Below are positions 19,201 to 27,043 of a DNA stretch of 64,000 nucleotides, piece after piece; the stretch's first letter is position 1, and every line of letters begins with the position of its first letter. Below the pieces are notes generated by a model. It saw only the letters and a program-made list of their open reading frames with translations. It ran no database searches and was not told the DNA's origin. The position numbers were made by a program, and so were the translations under genes. Where the stretch lies: assembly GCA_947475095.1 (NCBI GenBank), contig CANJLG010000006.1, positions 55,848 through 119,847 of the forward strand, in the 5' to 3' direction. Source of the stretch: Flavobacteriales bacterium (lineage in GTDB: Bacteria; Bacteroidota; Bacteroidia; Flavobacteriales_D; Crocinitomicaceae).

Positions 19201-20906
19201 GCAAAATACGATTGATTGTTGTATTTTGAATTTAGGTCCTTATAAAAAATTTCAAGATTTTTCAAATAAGGATCTTGGTTTATCTGATCTTTAGAATAGT
19301 TAGATAATTCTCTTGGGCGCAAGTCGGAAACGAGCGATAAATTATCATAATCTTTCAATCCGTTTTTAGCATCGATAAAATTGAAAAGTTTATTGGTTAA
19401 AACCACCTGATCATCATCAGCATTATAGATTAAAAAACCTAAACTTACCAAGTTATACAAACTCGTTTTATTACTCTCAATAGTCGAATTCATAGCGGAA
19501 GCCAATTGTCCCTCAGAAATTACAGTGGTATTTTTTTTACGTGCATAAGAAGCTATTGCCGCTATAGGATTGTTGTTGCTCATCCCATTAATCTGTTGAT
19601 ACAGCGCGGCATCAAAATAGTCAAAAGACTCTATTTTGATTGATTTTTGTTCTTGCGAAGTACCTTTTTCGAAGCTAAAATAAGGTTGAGAAGAATTTAT
19701 TTTCCAACAAAAAACCGGAGCATATACAAATACATTAAAATAAAAATCTTGAAATGGAAGCACATTAGCACCAGCTTTTTTGGCAGAAACACTCATTAAT
19801 TTATTTGTCACATCAAAATAAAACAAGCTGCTCGTATGCACCATAGAATCACCATTTGAATAAAACATTTTAAATCGAACATCTCGAGAAATTATTTGAG
19901 CAGGATCCATCATAAAATCTAAAGAAGTGATTTCAAAAAGAGGTTTTTCTTTAAAATTCAAAATAATTTTTGCGGGATTTTCAGTATTCCCACGACCAAG
20001 AAACTTATCACCCTCAAGTGCAAATCCGCCGTCATAGTCTAAATTTTCCATAAGCGACTTAATTTTAAGTCGTTTTTCAAAAGAATTAAACTGTGGAGAT
20101 TTTTCTCCACTAGTCAACTCTAATTCAGTTTTATCTATTAACTTCCCTAGAATCGGGATTTTAAAATATGGAGTTGTTAAAGATACGGTATCTACTTTTA
20201 GAATTGATTTAGATAAATCAACTTTATACCTTCGTAATTCAGCGAACGTTTCTTTTTTATCAAATCCTACTTTTTCCCAAGTTACCACACCTGAATTCCC
20301 CATAAACTTTCCCGCATCAACATCCAATACACCTGAAGTAGTATTGACCAAAACACTATCGTAATATTTACCACTTTCCGAGATTAAATAGCACGCAAGA
20401 TTTCCATTATCACACACTAAGGTTAATGATTTCTCTTTCTTCCAAGTTAATTCTCCTTTAAGAAACACCCATCTAAATCCATCACTTGACTTAAGACTAT
20501 GAAATTCAAATAAATTAGCCGAAAAATTCAAGAATTCTTCAAATTCCTCCTCTTCTTTCTGCTGATATTCAGCAACATATTTAGCCCATTCACTATTGAA
20601 ATTGCCAGAGAATTTATTGTGGGATTGATACACGGCAGCTTTAACATATAAATAGACCAGCGAATAATTAGAAGAGGATGTAAAAATTGAATTAGACATA
20701 TCGACCATCTTCGAAAACTGACTTTCCGTAAATGTGCTTGATTCAATGAGCTTAGGTAATTTTTCCTTCGAAAAAGTTAATTGGTCATCAGACTGAGTAA
20801 AAGCCCGCTGAGACTCCTTGATAAATTTATCCCTTTCTTTTGTAAAATTTTGAGCATTGGAAGAAATAAAACAAGCTAAAAAAAATAGGGTTAAAATACA
20901 TCTCAT
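16254..20906 (-). CDS. Large exported beta-rich protein of unknown function, 1550 aa
   Basis: I do not recognise a family. Residues 1-18 (FISSNAQ) are a signal peptide. Residues 20-150 are helical and charged, with an EEEEFEEF run near 113. The remaining 1400 residues are made of short alternating strands with repeated phrases such as KGLLSVGKF, KGQLISGG, LEGTFLITGIHLEYFKFKT and LEGKVVLKEVDF. This resembles an elongated beta scaffold (AsmA/LptD-periplasm-like or beta-helix), but that is inference. Key landmarks include YAPVFCWKINSSQPYFSFEKG and FDYFDAALYQQINGMSNNNP. No T9SS tail or transmembrane segment is evident. The ATGA overlap with plsY and a 4-nt gap after prmA place it inside the long train. 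Confidence 0.75.
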   Translation of the reverse strand: MRCILTLFFLACFISSNAQNFTKERDKFIKESQRAFTQSDDQLTFSKEKLPKLIESSTFTESQFSKMVDMSNSIFTSSSNYSLVYLYVKAAVYQSHNKFSGNFNSEWAKYVAEYQQKEEEEFEEFLNFSANLFEFHSLKSSDGFRWVFLKGELTWKKEKSLTLVCDNGNLACYLISESGKYYDSVLVNTTSGVLDVDAGKFMGNSGVVTWEKVGFDKKETFAELRRYKVDLSKSILKVDTVSLTTPYFKIPILGKLIDKTELELTSGEKSPQFNSFEKRLKIKSLMENLDYDGGFALEGDKFLGRGNTENPAKIILNFKEKPLFEITSLDFMMDPAQIISRDVRFKMFYSNGDSMVHTSSLFYFDVTNKLMSVSAKKAGANVLPFQDFYFNVFVYAPVFCWKINSSQPYFSFEKGTSQEQKSIKIESFDYFDAALYQQINGMSNNNPIAAIASYARKKNTTVISEGQLASAMNSTIESNKTSLYNLVSLGFLIYNADDDQVVLTNKLFNFIDAKNGLKDYDNLSLVSDLRPRELSNYSKDQINQDPYLKNLEIFYKDLNSKYNNQSYFAFIDINKQHLFISGIDNIVISKAQSTSIEPDSGYVIMKKDRDLQFKGLLSVGKFSSLVKDAYFSYQDFKFVLKDLDYSVLRVNPLKQSDGSDKIEMGSSFSELKGEILIDKPTSKSGKNNDNTTYPKLLVPGTSKILYNSYEILKGAYDPKRFYYSLEPFELDSLDDFNERSLSLKGQLISGGIFPPIREEIKIMADYSFGFSTKAPEGGYPFYGNESIYENKILLSNNGLQGAGSINFLTASAVSNKLTFLPDSTIGLAKFSNVGVEKGIQVPTVFSETAFICFIPAMKILKATSFKEYNLEMFDNQCQLNGTVVLTKKGMYGMGQMLFNDASISTKHFDFSFHDIDSDTASFYLKNKYVTESESPLAIETDGVKAHVSLKDRKGEFNSYGLKRIKFPANVYYCTMDKFFWYMDGESVDFEKNNVKETAFEAGADILDPNFFSLDDRQDSLRFRSLSAKYDLKSQTIFCNKVEYVRVGDAKIFPDSMKIVIKKNAFMEPLKNAVVVANYITQFHKFYKVDLTISSRNKFDGDGTYPYYDRDSLLTNLTMKSIGYSKSSGRTIAEGVVEQKENFKLSTEFDYYGKIKIVSNNQGILCDGSTRINHLCTNFDRSWLAFSDTVFAKNIQIPISEKPLNDKGNRLAVGFLWKDAERMDSVGVYPAFLSKIEGKNDAIIFQADGYVQYNPKASAYQIGTKQMLENSNNKGNLLTFYTETCALTGLGKIDLGIDFGEIRIESFGDISYQPENKKIALNLTSKFIFPLQSNIMEGFSKTIKELEGQKDINLKSKSYNFKQVSKFWLDPEKENDFYKDYEEDKLRKLPEQLEGTFLITGIHLEYFKFKTKFNETGYACGFNTRNSGTQIDDEGDEIKAKNKLAIIGLEGKVVLKEVDFNMVFHQTNTDKSNQGFGFRWSTANDKDYVLSYSMDKKDGNMLLYSKDETFTNSINDIKPDKRKSKNFRFDIADDTQLKLILTKFNDYLRSK

Positions 20907-20910
20907 ACTA

Positions 20911-21750
20911 TTATTGTTTTTTAAGTTTTATAAGCGCCCAATTTTCCTTTTCGCGTATTCCGACTTTTGAAAGGCCTAATTTATTTGCAAATAGTACAAG
21001 TTCATCTACATCAGTTATAAAAAACCCACTTAATAGAAGTATTCCATCTGGCTTTAAATTCAGAGCATATGTTTTCATTTGCTCTTTTAACACATTTTTA
21101 TTAATGTTTGCAAAAATATAATCGAACTGCATTGATGGTATTTTTGAAGAGCCACCTTCTAAGGCAATAATTTTAGTGCATCCATTCCTTAAGGCATTCG
21201 ATTTGGTGTTTTCCACTGACCATGATTCAATATCAATTGCAATACATTGCTTTGCCCCTAACTGCTCAGCAAGTATGGCTAAGACCCCCGTTCCGGTTCC
21301 CATGTCGAGGATAGACTTCCCTTCCAATGATAAGGAAAGTATTTCCTGACACATTAAAAAAGTTGTTTGATGATGCCCCGTTCCAAAAGACATTTTAGGA
21401 TCTATTTCAATTACGCGGTTTCTCCGAAAAGAGGCATCATGAAAAGGAGCAACAATTGACAAGCTATTTTCTATAAAAACGGGTTCAAAATTTGATTCCC
21501 ATACTGCATTCCAATTTTGATGTTCAATATTCTTTCGAGACCAAGTAAAAACGAGGTCATTTTTGGTTTTGAAGCTATCTAATATGGATTCAATAGCGAC
21601 AGTATTTTCAGAAGATTCAGGGATATAGGCTAATACAATTTTTTCTTCCTCCATAAAGCTCTCAAAGCCAATTTCAGAAAGCTCAGCCACAAGGATTTCA
21701 TTCCAAGGTTCAAAAGGAATTGGGGAAAGACTGTATTGAACATAATCCAT
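20911..21750 (-). CDS. prmA: Ribosomal protein L11 methyltransferase
   Basis: PrmA trimethylates ribosomal protein L11 using S-adenosylmethionine. The 279-aa product has the N-terminal ferredoxin-like substrate-binding part (PFEPWNEILVAELSEIGFESFMEE), the hallmark MSFGTGHHQTT, the SAM motif LDMGTGTGVLAILAEQLGA, AIDIE for the adenosine ribose, and FANINKNVL in the catalytic loop. Its ATG shares one base with the tpiA stop (TAATG). It is followed after 4 nt by the 1550-aa unknown gene. Confidence 0.94.
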   Translation of the reverse strand: MDYVQYSLSPIPFEPWNEILVAELSEIGFESFMEEEKIVLAYIPESSENTVAIESILDSFKTKNDLVFTWSRKNIEHQNWNAVWESNFEPVFIENSLSIVAPFHDASFRRNRVIEIDPKMSFGTGHHQTTFLMCQEILSLSLEGKSILDMGTGTGVLAILAEQLGAKQCIAIDIESWSVENTKSNALRNGCTKIIALEGGSSKIPSMQFDYIFANINKNVLKEQMKTYALNLKPDGILLLSGFFITDVDELVLFANKLGLSKVGIREKENWALIKLKKQ

Positions 21751-22487
21751 TAAAGCGAATTTACTATTTTTTCAAAACTAACAACATTTAAAGATGCTCC
21801 GCCAATCAAGCCACCATCGACATTAGGAATAGAGAATATCTCGAAAGCATTCGATTCATTACAACTCCCTCCATAGATTATTCTTATTGAATCAGCCAAT
21901 GCTGCACCATACCAATCAGATAATGATTTTCTAATAAAACCATGCATTTCCTGAATTTCTTGTTTTGAAGGCACTACTCCACTTCCTATCGCCCAAATTG
22001 GCTCATAGGCAATAATGAAGTTTTGTAAATCCGTTTCATTCACTTCCTTTAAACCCTCTTTTAACTGCTTAAGAACAAAGTCTAAGTGACCTAACGAATT
22101 TCTTTCTTCCAATGGCTCACCACAACAAAAAATAACAGTTAATTCACTTGCAATCGCCCGCTTAACTTTTAAGTTAATTAGGCCATTCCCTTCATGAAAT
22201 TGTTGCCTTCTCTCACTGTGACCGATCAGTAAATAGTGACATGAAATAGATTTTAATTGCGAAGCGGAAATTGAACCAGTGAAAGCTCCATCCACTTCAA
22301 AATGAATATCTTGAGCTCCAAGAGGCAGTCCTTTTTGTTGAGAAAATTCAGATAAATATAGTGCACTTGGAAAAATGACGATATCGCAAGAACTTGAAGA
22401 CATACAAGAAAGTGCCGTGTATAATTCTTTTGCATCCTGATACGCCAAATTCATTTTCCAATTAGCACCAATAAACTTTTTCCGCAT
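21750..22487 (-). CDS. tpiA: Triosephosphate isomerase
   Basis: TpiA interconverts glyceraldehyde-3-phosphate and dihydroxyacetone phosphate. The 245-aa chain has Lys11 in GANWKMN, His90 in LIGHSERRQ, Glu162 in AYEPIWAIGSG, and the phosphate loops IIYGGSCNESN and VDGGLIGGASL. The loop-3 sequence reads GAFTGSISA, with Ser where most family members have Glu; this is unlikely to abolish activity. A conserved Bacteroidota neighbourhood (BT_3928-like gene, tpiA, prmA) is seen here. Confidence 0.96.
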   Translation of the reverse strand: MRKKFIGANWKMNLAYQDAKELYTALSCMSSSSCDIVIFPSALYLSEFSQQKGLPLGAQDIHFEVDGAFTGSISASQLKSISCHYLLIGHSERRQQFHEGNGLINLKVKRAIASELTVIFCCGEPLEERNSLGHLDFVLKQLKEGLKEVNETDLQNFIIAYEPIWAIGSGVVPSKQEIQEMHGFIRKSLSDWYGAALADSIRIIYGGSCNESNAFEIFSIPNVDGGLIGGASLNVVSFEKIVNSL

Positions 22488-22513
22488 AGTTAAAAGTACC
22501 GCTAATTTTTCAA

Positions 22514-23578
22514 TTACTTTTCGTTCGCTAAAATATTTTTTAACCCTTGCGCATCGAATTTCTTACTTTCAATTCCATAATAGAATTTTTGAACATTTCC
22601 ATTCCATAAGTACATAACGCCTGGCACATCACGGCTAATTGCGCCGTCCTTACCCAATCGATTCCAGAATTCAATAATATCCATGACATAACTTGAATAT
22701 TCTGCTCCAGCAAACTTGAAAAAGTCAGGGATTGTTTCCGCTGCTTCATCCATAAATATTATTTGTATTTCAGGAAAGTTCTTATCCGCTTTTTTTAATC
22801 CACTTAGTAACTTTGAAGTAGCTCTGCAATGATCACAATCAGGAGCGAAAAAACAAAGTATTTTGCGCCCTTCATCAATTTTTGGAAAAATAGTTGCGAA
22901 ACCCGATTTTTTCTTTTTTGGACCTAGATTAACAACAGGCTTAACACTATCCTGAGGATCTTTTTTCAAATTAGTAGTGCTTGTCTCACCCTCATCGATT
23001 ACGACCTCAGTTACAGCTGTTGTATCTTCGATTATATTGGCAACACGAGGGGAACTTGCCTTGTTTTTTTTCATTCCCATCATAAAAACAAGTAATATTG
23101 ACGCCAAGAATACATTGATAATCGGCAATAATTGTTTTTTATCTTCTGCTTTATAAATTTTAAACAGAACCGCCAAAAAGGCAACTGAAATAATATTTTT
23201 TATTAATGCTTGTATTGGCGTCATAGGAAGCAAACTACCAAAACATCCACAATTACCGGCATTTCCTTTTGTCAATATTTGAATCGACAAATGACCGATA
23301 AATACTAAGAGCATAGCAATAGTTGCGGGAACAACTAAGCGCTTAAAATAATATGGAAGTAATAATAAAATTCCCAATGCAAATTCAACCCCAATCAAAA
23401 TCCTGGAAAAATATGCCGCTAAATTTTCAGAAAAACCCATTGGATAGAGTTGTTTAACTTCAAATGTTGTTAGGGCGAAATAAGGAGAAGGGTATAATTT
23501 GGCGACTGCTGAGAGTAAGAACAATATAGAAACTCCAATTCTAATTGTCCATGGAAGTGCTTGTCTAAAACTTTTCAT
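22514..23578 (-). CDS. DoxX/MauE-type membrane protein with C-terminal thioredoxin domain (BT_3928-like)
   Basis: A 354-aa protein. Residues about 1-170 hold four hydrophobic helices with the DoxX/MauE pattern (GVSILFLLSAVAKLYP, GVEFALGILLLLPYYF, GNCGCFGSLLPM). A short linker rich in Ser/Thr/Asp follows. The C-terminal region (about 225-354) is a thioredoxin fold with CFFAPDCDHC; the CXXC is Cys248-Asp-His-Cys251. Together with the GNCGCFG pair in the membrane domain this suggests a redox relay moving electrons across the membrane. The family is widespread in Bacteroidota next to DUF1599, tpiA and prmA. The true substrate is not known. Confidence 0.85.
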   Translation of the reverse strand: MKSFRQALPWTIRIGVSILFLLSAVAKLYPSPYFALTTFEVKQLYPMGFSENLAAYFSRILIGVEFALGILLLLPYYFKRLVVPATIAMLLVFIGHLSIQILTKGNAGNCGCFGSLLPMTPIQALIKNIISVAFLAVLFKIYKAEDKKQLLPIINVFLASILLVFMMGMKKNKASSPRVANIIEDTTAVTEVVIDEGETSTTNLKKDPQDSVKPVVNLGPKKKKSGFATIFPKIDEGRKILCFFAPDCDHCRATSKLLSGLKKADKNFPEIQIIFMDEAAETIPDFFKFAGAEYSSYVMDIIEFWNRLGKDGAISRDVPGVMYLWNGNVQKFYYGIESKKFDAQGLKNILANEK

Positions 23579-23640
23579 AGTGGCTGTTTTTTTTTTTATA
23601 AAATTAACTCTTGAAAAGCGACCTAAAATTTAACTAACAT

Positions 23641-24180
23641 TTATTTAACATTTTGTAAAATTAAAGCGAAAACTGCATAATTCAACATGTCGTAATAGTT
23701 TGCATCAATTCCTTCACTGATTGATGTTTGACCATTATTATCCTCAATTTGTTTAATTCGAAGAATTTTCATTAAAATTAAATCTGTGAGTGAGCTAACG
23801 CGCATGTCACGCCATGCTTCGCCGTAATCATGATTTTTCTTTGACATTAATTCAATCGCTGAATTCATATACCGATCATAGAGCAGAGTCGCTTGATTTA
23901 AATCCAACTCCAATTCCACCAAATCAGTTTCTTTTAATTGAATTAACGCGATGACACAATAATTAACAATCGCTTTAAATTCGCCCTCAATTGATTCGCC
24001 TACTTGATTAACACCGGTTTCTTGAATCGTTTTTATTCGGTTGGCTTTAATGAATAATTGATCGGTCAGCGAAGTTGGACGCAAAATCCGCCAAGCGGTT
24101 CCATAATCTTTTGTTTTCGCTGTGAATATTTCACGACAATTAGTGATTACATTTGTAAATTCAATTATAGTATTACTCAT
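23641..24180 (-). CDS. DUF1599 domain protein (two tandem domains)
   Basis: A 179-aa cytoplasmic protein built of two similar halves: KTKDYGTAWRILRPTSLTDQ (about 18-37) and KKNHDYGEAWRDMRVSSLTD (about 110-129), each followed by a KxxRIKxIE helix. The K-DYGxAWRxxRxxSLTD core is the DUF1599 signature, also described as a nucleotide-modification-associated domain; the all-helical MazG-like pattern is inference. The start MSNTIIEF at 24180 is preferred over the ATG 39 nt upstream, because the family begins near the IxxCxxIF segment and the longer version would run into folP. It is divergent from folP with only 9 nt between start codons and heads the long minus-strand train. Confidence 0.85.
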   Translation of the reverse strand: MSNTIIEFTNVITNCREIFTAKTKDYGTAWRILRPTSLTDQLFIKANRIKTIQETGVNQVGESIEGEFKAIVNYCVIALIQLKETDLVELELDLNQATLLYDRYMNSAIELMSKKNHDYGEAWRDMRVSSLTDLILMKILRIKQIEDNNGQTSISEGIDANYYDMLNYAVFALILQNVK

Positions 24181-24189
24181 AGAAAAGTT

Positions 24190-25047
24190 ATGGTATTTTT
24201 CGGGGCTGAAATTAAGCATTTTCGTTCAAACCGCTATATCCAAGTTAGGAATAAATTATTTGATTTATCTATTCCTAAAATAATGGGTGTTTTAAATGCT
24301 ACTCCCGATTCTTTTTTTGAAGGTAGCAGAATAGAAAAAGGCGCAGATTTATCTTCGCGCGTAGGTGCTATGGTGAATGCTGGAATGGATATATTAGACA
24401 TAGGGGGTTGCTCCACTCGACCAGGCTCAGAAGAGGTAAGCGAAAAAGAAGAATTAGAAAGAGTCTTGCCGCTCATTAAAAAAATTAGAAAAGAATTTCC
24501 GGAAGTCTTAATTTCTATTGATACTTTTCGTGCATCAGTAGCGGAAGAAGCACTCAAAGTTGGCGCCGATATTATTAATGATGTTCAAGGCGGAAACTTT
24601 GACCCACGAATTTGGGAAATTGCTAAGCAATATAAAGCTCCTTATATTTTAACACATTCGCGCGGAAATTCTCAAACGATGCAAGACATGAGCACCTATA
24701 ATTCTATTGTCCTTGACATTTTACAAGAATTATCTGAAAAAATTGCCCGGATAAAAAAAGCAGGAGTTGTTGATATCATCATAGATTTAGGATTTGGTTT
24801 TGCAAAAACACCTGAACAAAATTTTGAATTATTAAAGAATTTATCCATCTTCTCCATGCTCGAATTCCCAATACTATGTGGATTTTCGAGAAAATCAATG
24901 ATTTCCAAGCGCTTGGACATTACTGTGGAAGAATCCTTAAATGGAACTAGTATTTTGAATACGTTTGCTGTAACGAAAGGCGCTAGCTTAATCCGTGTTC
25001 ATGATGTGAAAGAAGCAAAACAAATCGTGTCATTATTGAAAGTTTAA
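24190..25047 (+). CDS. folP: Dihydropteroate synthase
   Basis: FolP condenses p-aminobenzoate with dihydropterin pyrophosphate to give dihydropteroate; it is the sulfonamide target. The 285-aa product shows IMGVLNATPDSF, DIGGCSTRPGSE, ISIDTFR, IINDVQGG, ILTHSRGN, IIDLGFGFAKT, GFSRKSMI and the final IRVHDV, covering the pterin, phosphate and pABA sites. The ATG at 24190 gives the normal length; the open frame extends upstream to 24058, but that part is antisense to DUF1599. The 9-nt gap to the DUF1599 start means each promoter must lie inside the opposite gene or be shared. Confidence 0.95.
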   Translation: MVFFGAEIKHFRSNRYIQVRNKLFDLSIPKIMGVLNATPDSFFEGSRIEKGADLSSRVGAMVNAGMDILDIGGCSTRPGSEEVSEKEELERVLPLIKKIRKEFPEVLISIDTFRASVAEEALKVGADIINDVQGGNFDPRIWEIAKQYKAPYILTHSRGNSQTMQDMSTYNSIVLDILQELSEKIARIKKAGVVDIIIDLGFGFAKTPEQNFELLKNLSIFSMLEFPILCGFSRKSMISKRLDITVEESLNGTSILNTFAVTKGASLIRVHDVKEAKQIVSLLKV

Positions 25048-25112
25048 TAAAAAATTATAATAATTGGATCATTTTTTTTATCTTCGTCAACTTAAACTGC
25101 ATACCTCTTACT

Positions 25113-26018
25113 ATGAAAGTTTTTCCTTTATTATTCGGATTGTTAATTAGCCTTTCGGCATTTGCACAACCGACAGCGAGTTTCAGTGTTTCAGACAATA
25201 TAATTTGTGCTGGAGATTGCATCGAAATTGACAATACATCGTCGAATACTGTCGTTGCATCTAGTTGGTCATTTGGTGGTGCTATTCCATCTTTTTACAG
25301 CGGAGCTAATCCCGGAGAAGTGTGTTATTCAGGTGCTGGAACATTTACCATTACCTTAACTGTTACTGATGCTGCTGGATTAACTAGTTCAGCAAGTCAA
25401 CAAGTTACTGTAGGAACAGTGCCAAGTATTTCAGCCACTATCCTTGACAGTCTTGGCGGATCACCCATTCCTGACACCCTAATCGCCATGTTTGGTTCAG
25501 CTGTAATTACGACAACTGGATTTGTTCCAGGTGATTCAATTACATGGTCGCCATCAAATTACATTACTTGTGTGAATGTAGATTGCGATACCATCATAGC
25601 ATCACCATTCTACAATACCTATTATATTATTACCAATACTTCTCCTGAAGGATGTATTGCTACAGATACTGTTTTTGTGGAAGTGCTTTTTAGAGATTCC
25701 GTAAAAGTTGTCGTACCGAATGCATTTTCACCGAATGGAGACAGTAAAAATGATCTATTAAAGGTTTTGACTAATGTAGACTCGGACAATAATTTCCTAA
25801 ATGGTTTTATCGAAGGAGGTGCAATTGTCGAAATGAATTTTGAAGTTTATAATCGATTTGGACAATTAGTATTTAGGACAACAGACCCGCATGAAGGATG
25901 GGATGGCAATTTCAAAGGAAAACCTATGAATCCTGCTGTTTTTGTTTATCGATTAGATTATTTACTAATCAATGGCCTTTCAGCTTCACTAAACGGAAAT
26001 GTAACACTTTACAGATAG
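25113..26018 (+). CDS. Secreted PKD-domain protein with T9SS type B sorting domain
   Basis: A 301-aa secreted protein: signal peptide (1-18, AFAQ), a PKD-like domain (about 20-100, with SWSFGGAIPSFYSGANPGEVCY and FTITLTVTDAAG), a second beta domain (about 105-190), and the gliding-motility-associated type B tail (about 195-301). The tail reads VPNAFSPNGDSKNDL, FEVYNRFGQLVF, EGWDGNFKG and FVYRLDY. Type B tails are handled by the T9SS and often depend on a dedicated PorP/SprF protein. Such a gene starts 4 nt downstream, so the two very likely form a cargo/partner pair. A TATCTTCG box lies about 25 nt upstream of the ATG, without a well-spaced TTG. Confidence 0.9.
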   Translation: MKVFPLLFGLLISLSAFAQPTASFSVSDNIICAGDCIEIDNTSSNTVVASSWSFGGAIPSFYSGANPGEVCYSGAGTFTITLTVTDAAGLTSSASQQVTVGTVPSISATILDSLGGSPIPDTLIAMFGSAVITTTGFVPGDSITWSPSNYITCVNVDCDTIIASPFYNTYYIITNTSPEGCIATDTVFVEVLFRDSVKVVVPNAFSPNGDSKNDLLKVLTNVDSDNNFLNGFIEGGAIVEMNFEVYNRFGQLVFRTTDPHEGWDGNFKGKPMNPAVFVYRLDYLLINGLSASLNGNVTLYR

Positions 26019-26022
26019 TACT

Positions 26023-27042
26023 ATGAAAAAAATCATTACCCTATTAATCGTATTGATGGTTGTAGCGCCCGCGATTGGGCAACAAGGATATAATTCAAGT
26101 GTTTGGATGCAATCACCTAGCCTATTTAATGCAGGTGCAGTGGCATCGGGAGCTGAAGATTATTCATTCTTTACGAATTGTAGATTACAGTACCTAACAT
26201 TGACTGGCTCTCCTATGCGAACGAACACCTTAGCAACAGGATTTAAAATTTCAGATGGTGCATTCAGCAATAACAACTTTGGTCTTGGAATCAACGTTGT
26301 TAATGATCAAAGTGGCGATAATAAATTAATGACAACTTCCATAAATATTCCTATCAATTATTCGATAAAAATGGATGAATATAATAAATTATCAGTTGGT
26401 GTATCACCAGGACTTTATTTACAGTCATACGATCCAACCCTTCAAAACTGGCAATCAGATTGGAATGGAAGTAGCTTTAATGGTATTGGAGATCCTATTT
26501 TTATTAATTCTACATTATCCAGAAGCTCGTATGGTGCATTAGATATTAATGCTGGTGTTTTTTATCAGAATGTTCAACGAAATAAATCACGTATTTATGC
26601 TGGTGCATCAATGAATCATTTGACAAGACAGAAAATTAATTTCACGAATACGGGAGACAAACTTTATGCACAAATCGTTTTAAACTTAGGGGCTGATATT
26701 ACAACAAGAAGAAAAGACATTAAAATTCAACCACAAATGATGTATTTTAGAAATGGACCAAGTAACAACTTAATTTTAGGAGTAGGATGTGAACATATAC
26801 TTGAGTCTGGTTCGGTTATTACCAATATAAATAAATCGAGTACATTTAGTTATGCAGCATTTTACAGATGGAATGATGCCGTAGTTGCAAATGTCAACTA
26901 CAAAATCAAAAATTTTAGAATAGGTCTATCTTTCGACGCGAATATTTCTCGATTGAAGTCTGCCTCTAGTGGTATTGGTGCAGTGGAATTGTACTTTAAG
27001 TCAACACATATTTATCGTAAGAAAAAAACTAAAATAAAGTAA
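26023..27042 (+). CDS. PorP/SprF family type IX secretion membrane protein
   Basis: A 339-aa outer-membrane beta-barrel-like protein with signal peptide (to about residue 19, IGQQ). It carries the family pattern: QSPSLFNAGAVAS near the N-terminus, SYGALDINAGVFYQNV in the middle, then many alternating strands to the C-terminus. Members of the PorP/SprF family assist export or surface anchoring of type B cargo proteins, as SprF does for SprB in Flavobacterium. It is only 4 nt after a type B cargo gene, which fits that role. It converges with the PLP-enzyme gene with 1 nt between stops. Confidence 0.9.
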   Translation: MKKIITLLIVLMVVAPAIGQQGYNSSVWMQSPSLFNAGAVASGAEDYSFFTNCRLQYLTLTGSPMRTNTLATGFKISDGAFSNNNFGLGINVVNDQSGDNKLMTTSINIPINYSIKMDEYNKLSVGVSPGLYLQSYDPTLQNWQSDWNGSSFNGIGDPIFINSTLSRSSYGALDINAGVFYQNVQRNKSRIYAGASMNHLTRQKINFTNTGDKLYAQIVLNLGADITTRRKDIKIQPQMMYFRNGPSNNLILGVGCEHILESGSVITNINKSSTFSYAAFYRWNDAVVANVNYKIKNFRIGLSFDANISRLKSASSGIGAVELYFKSTHIYRKKKTKIK

Positions 27043-27043
27043 G

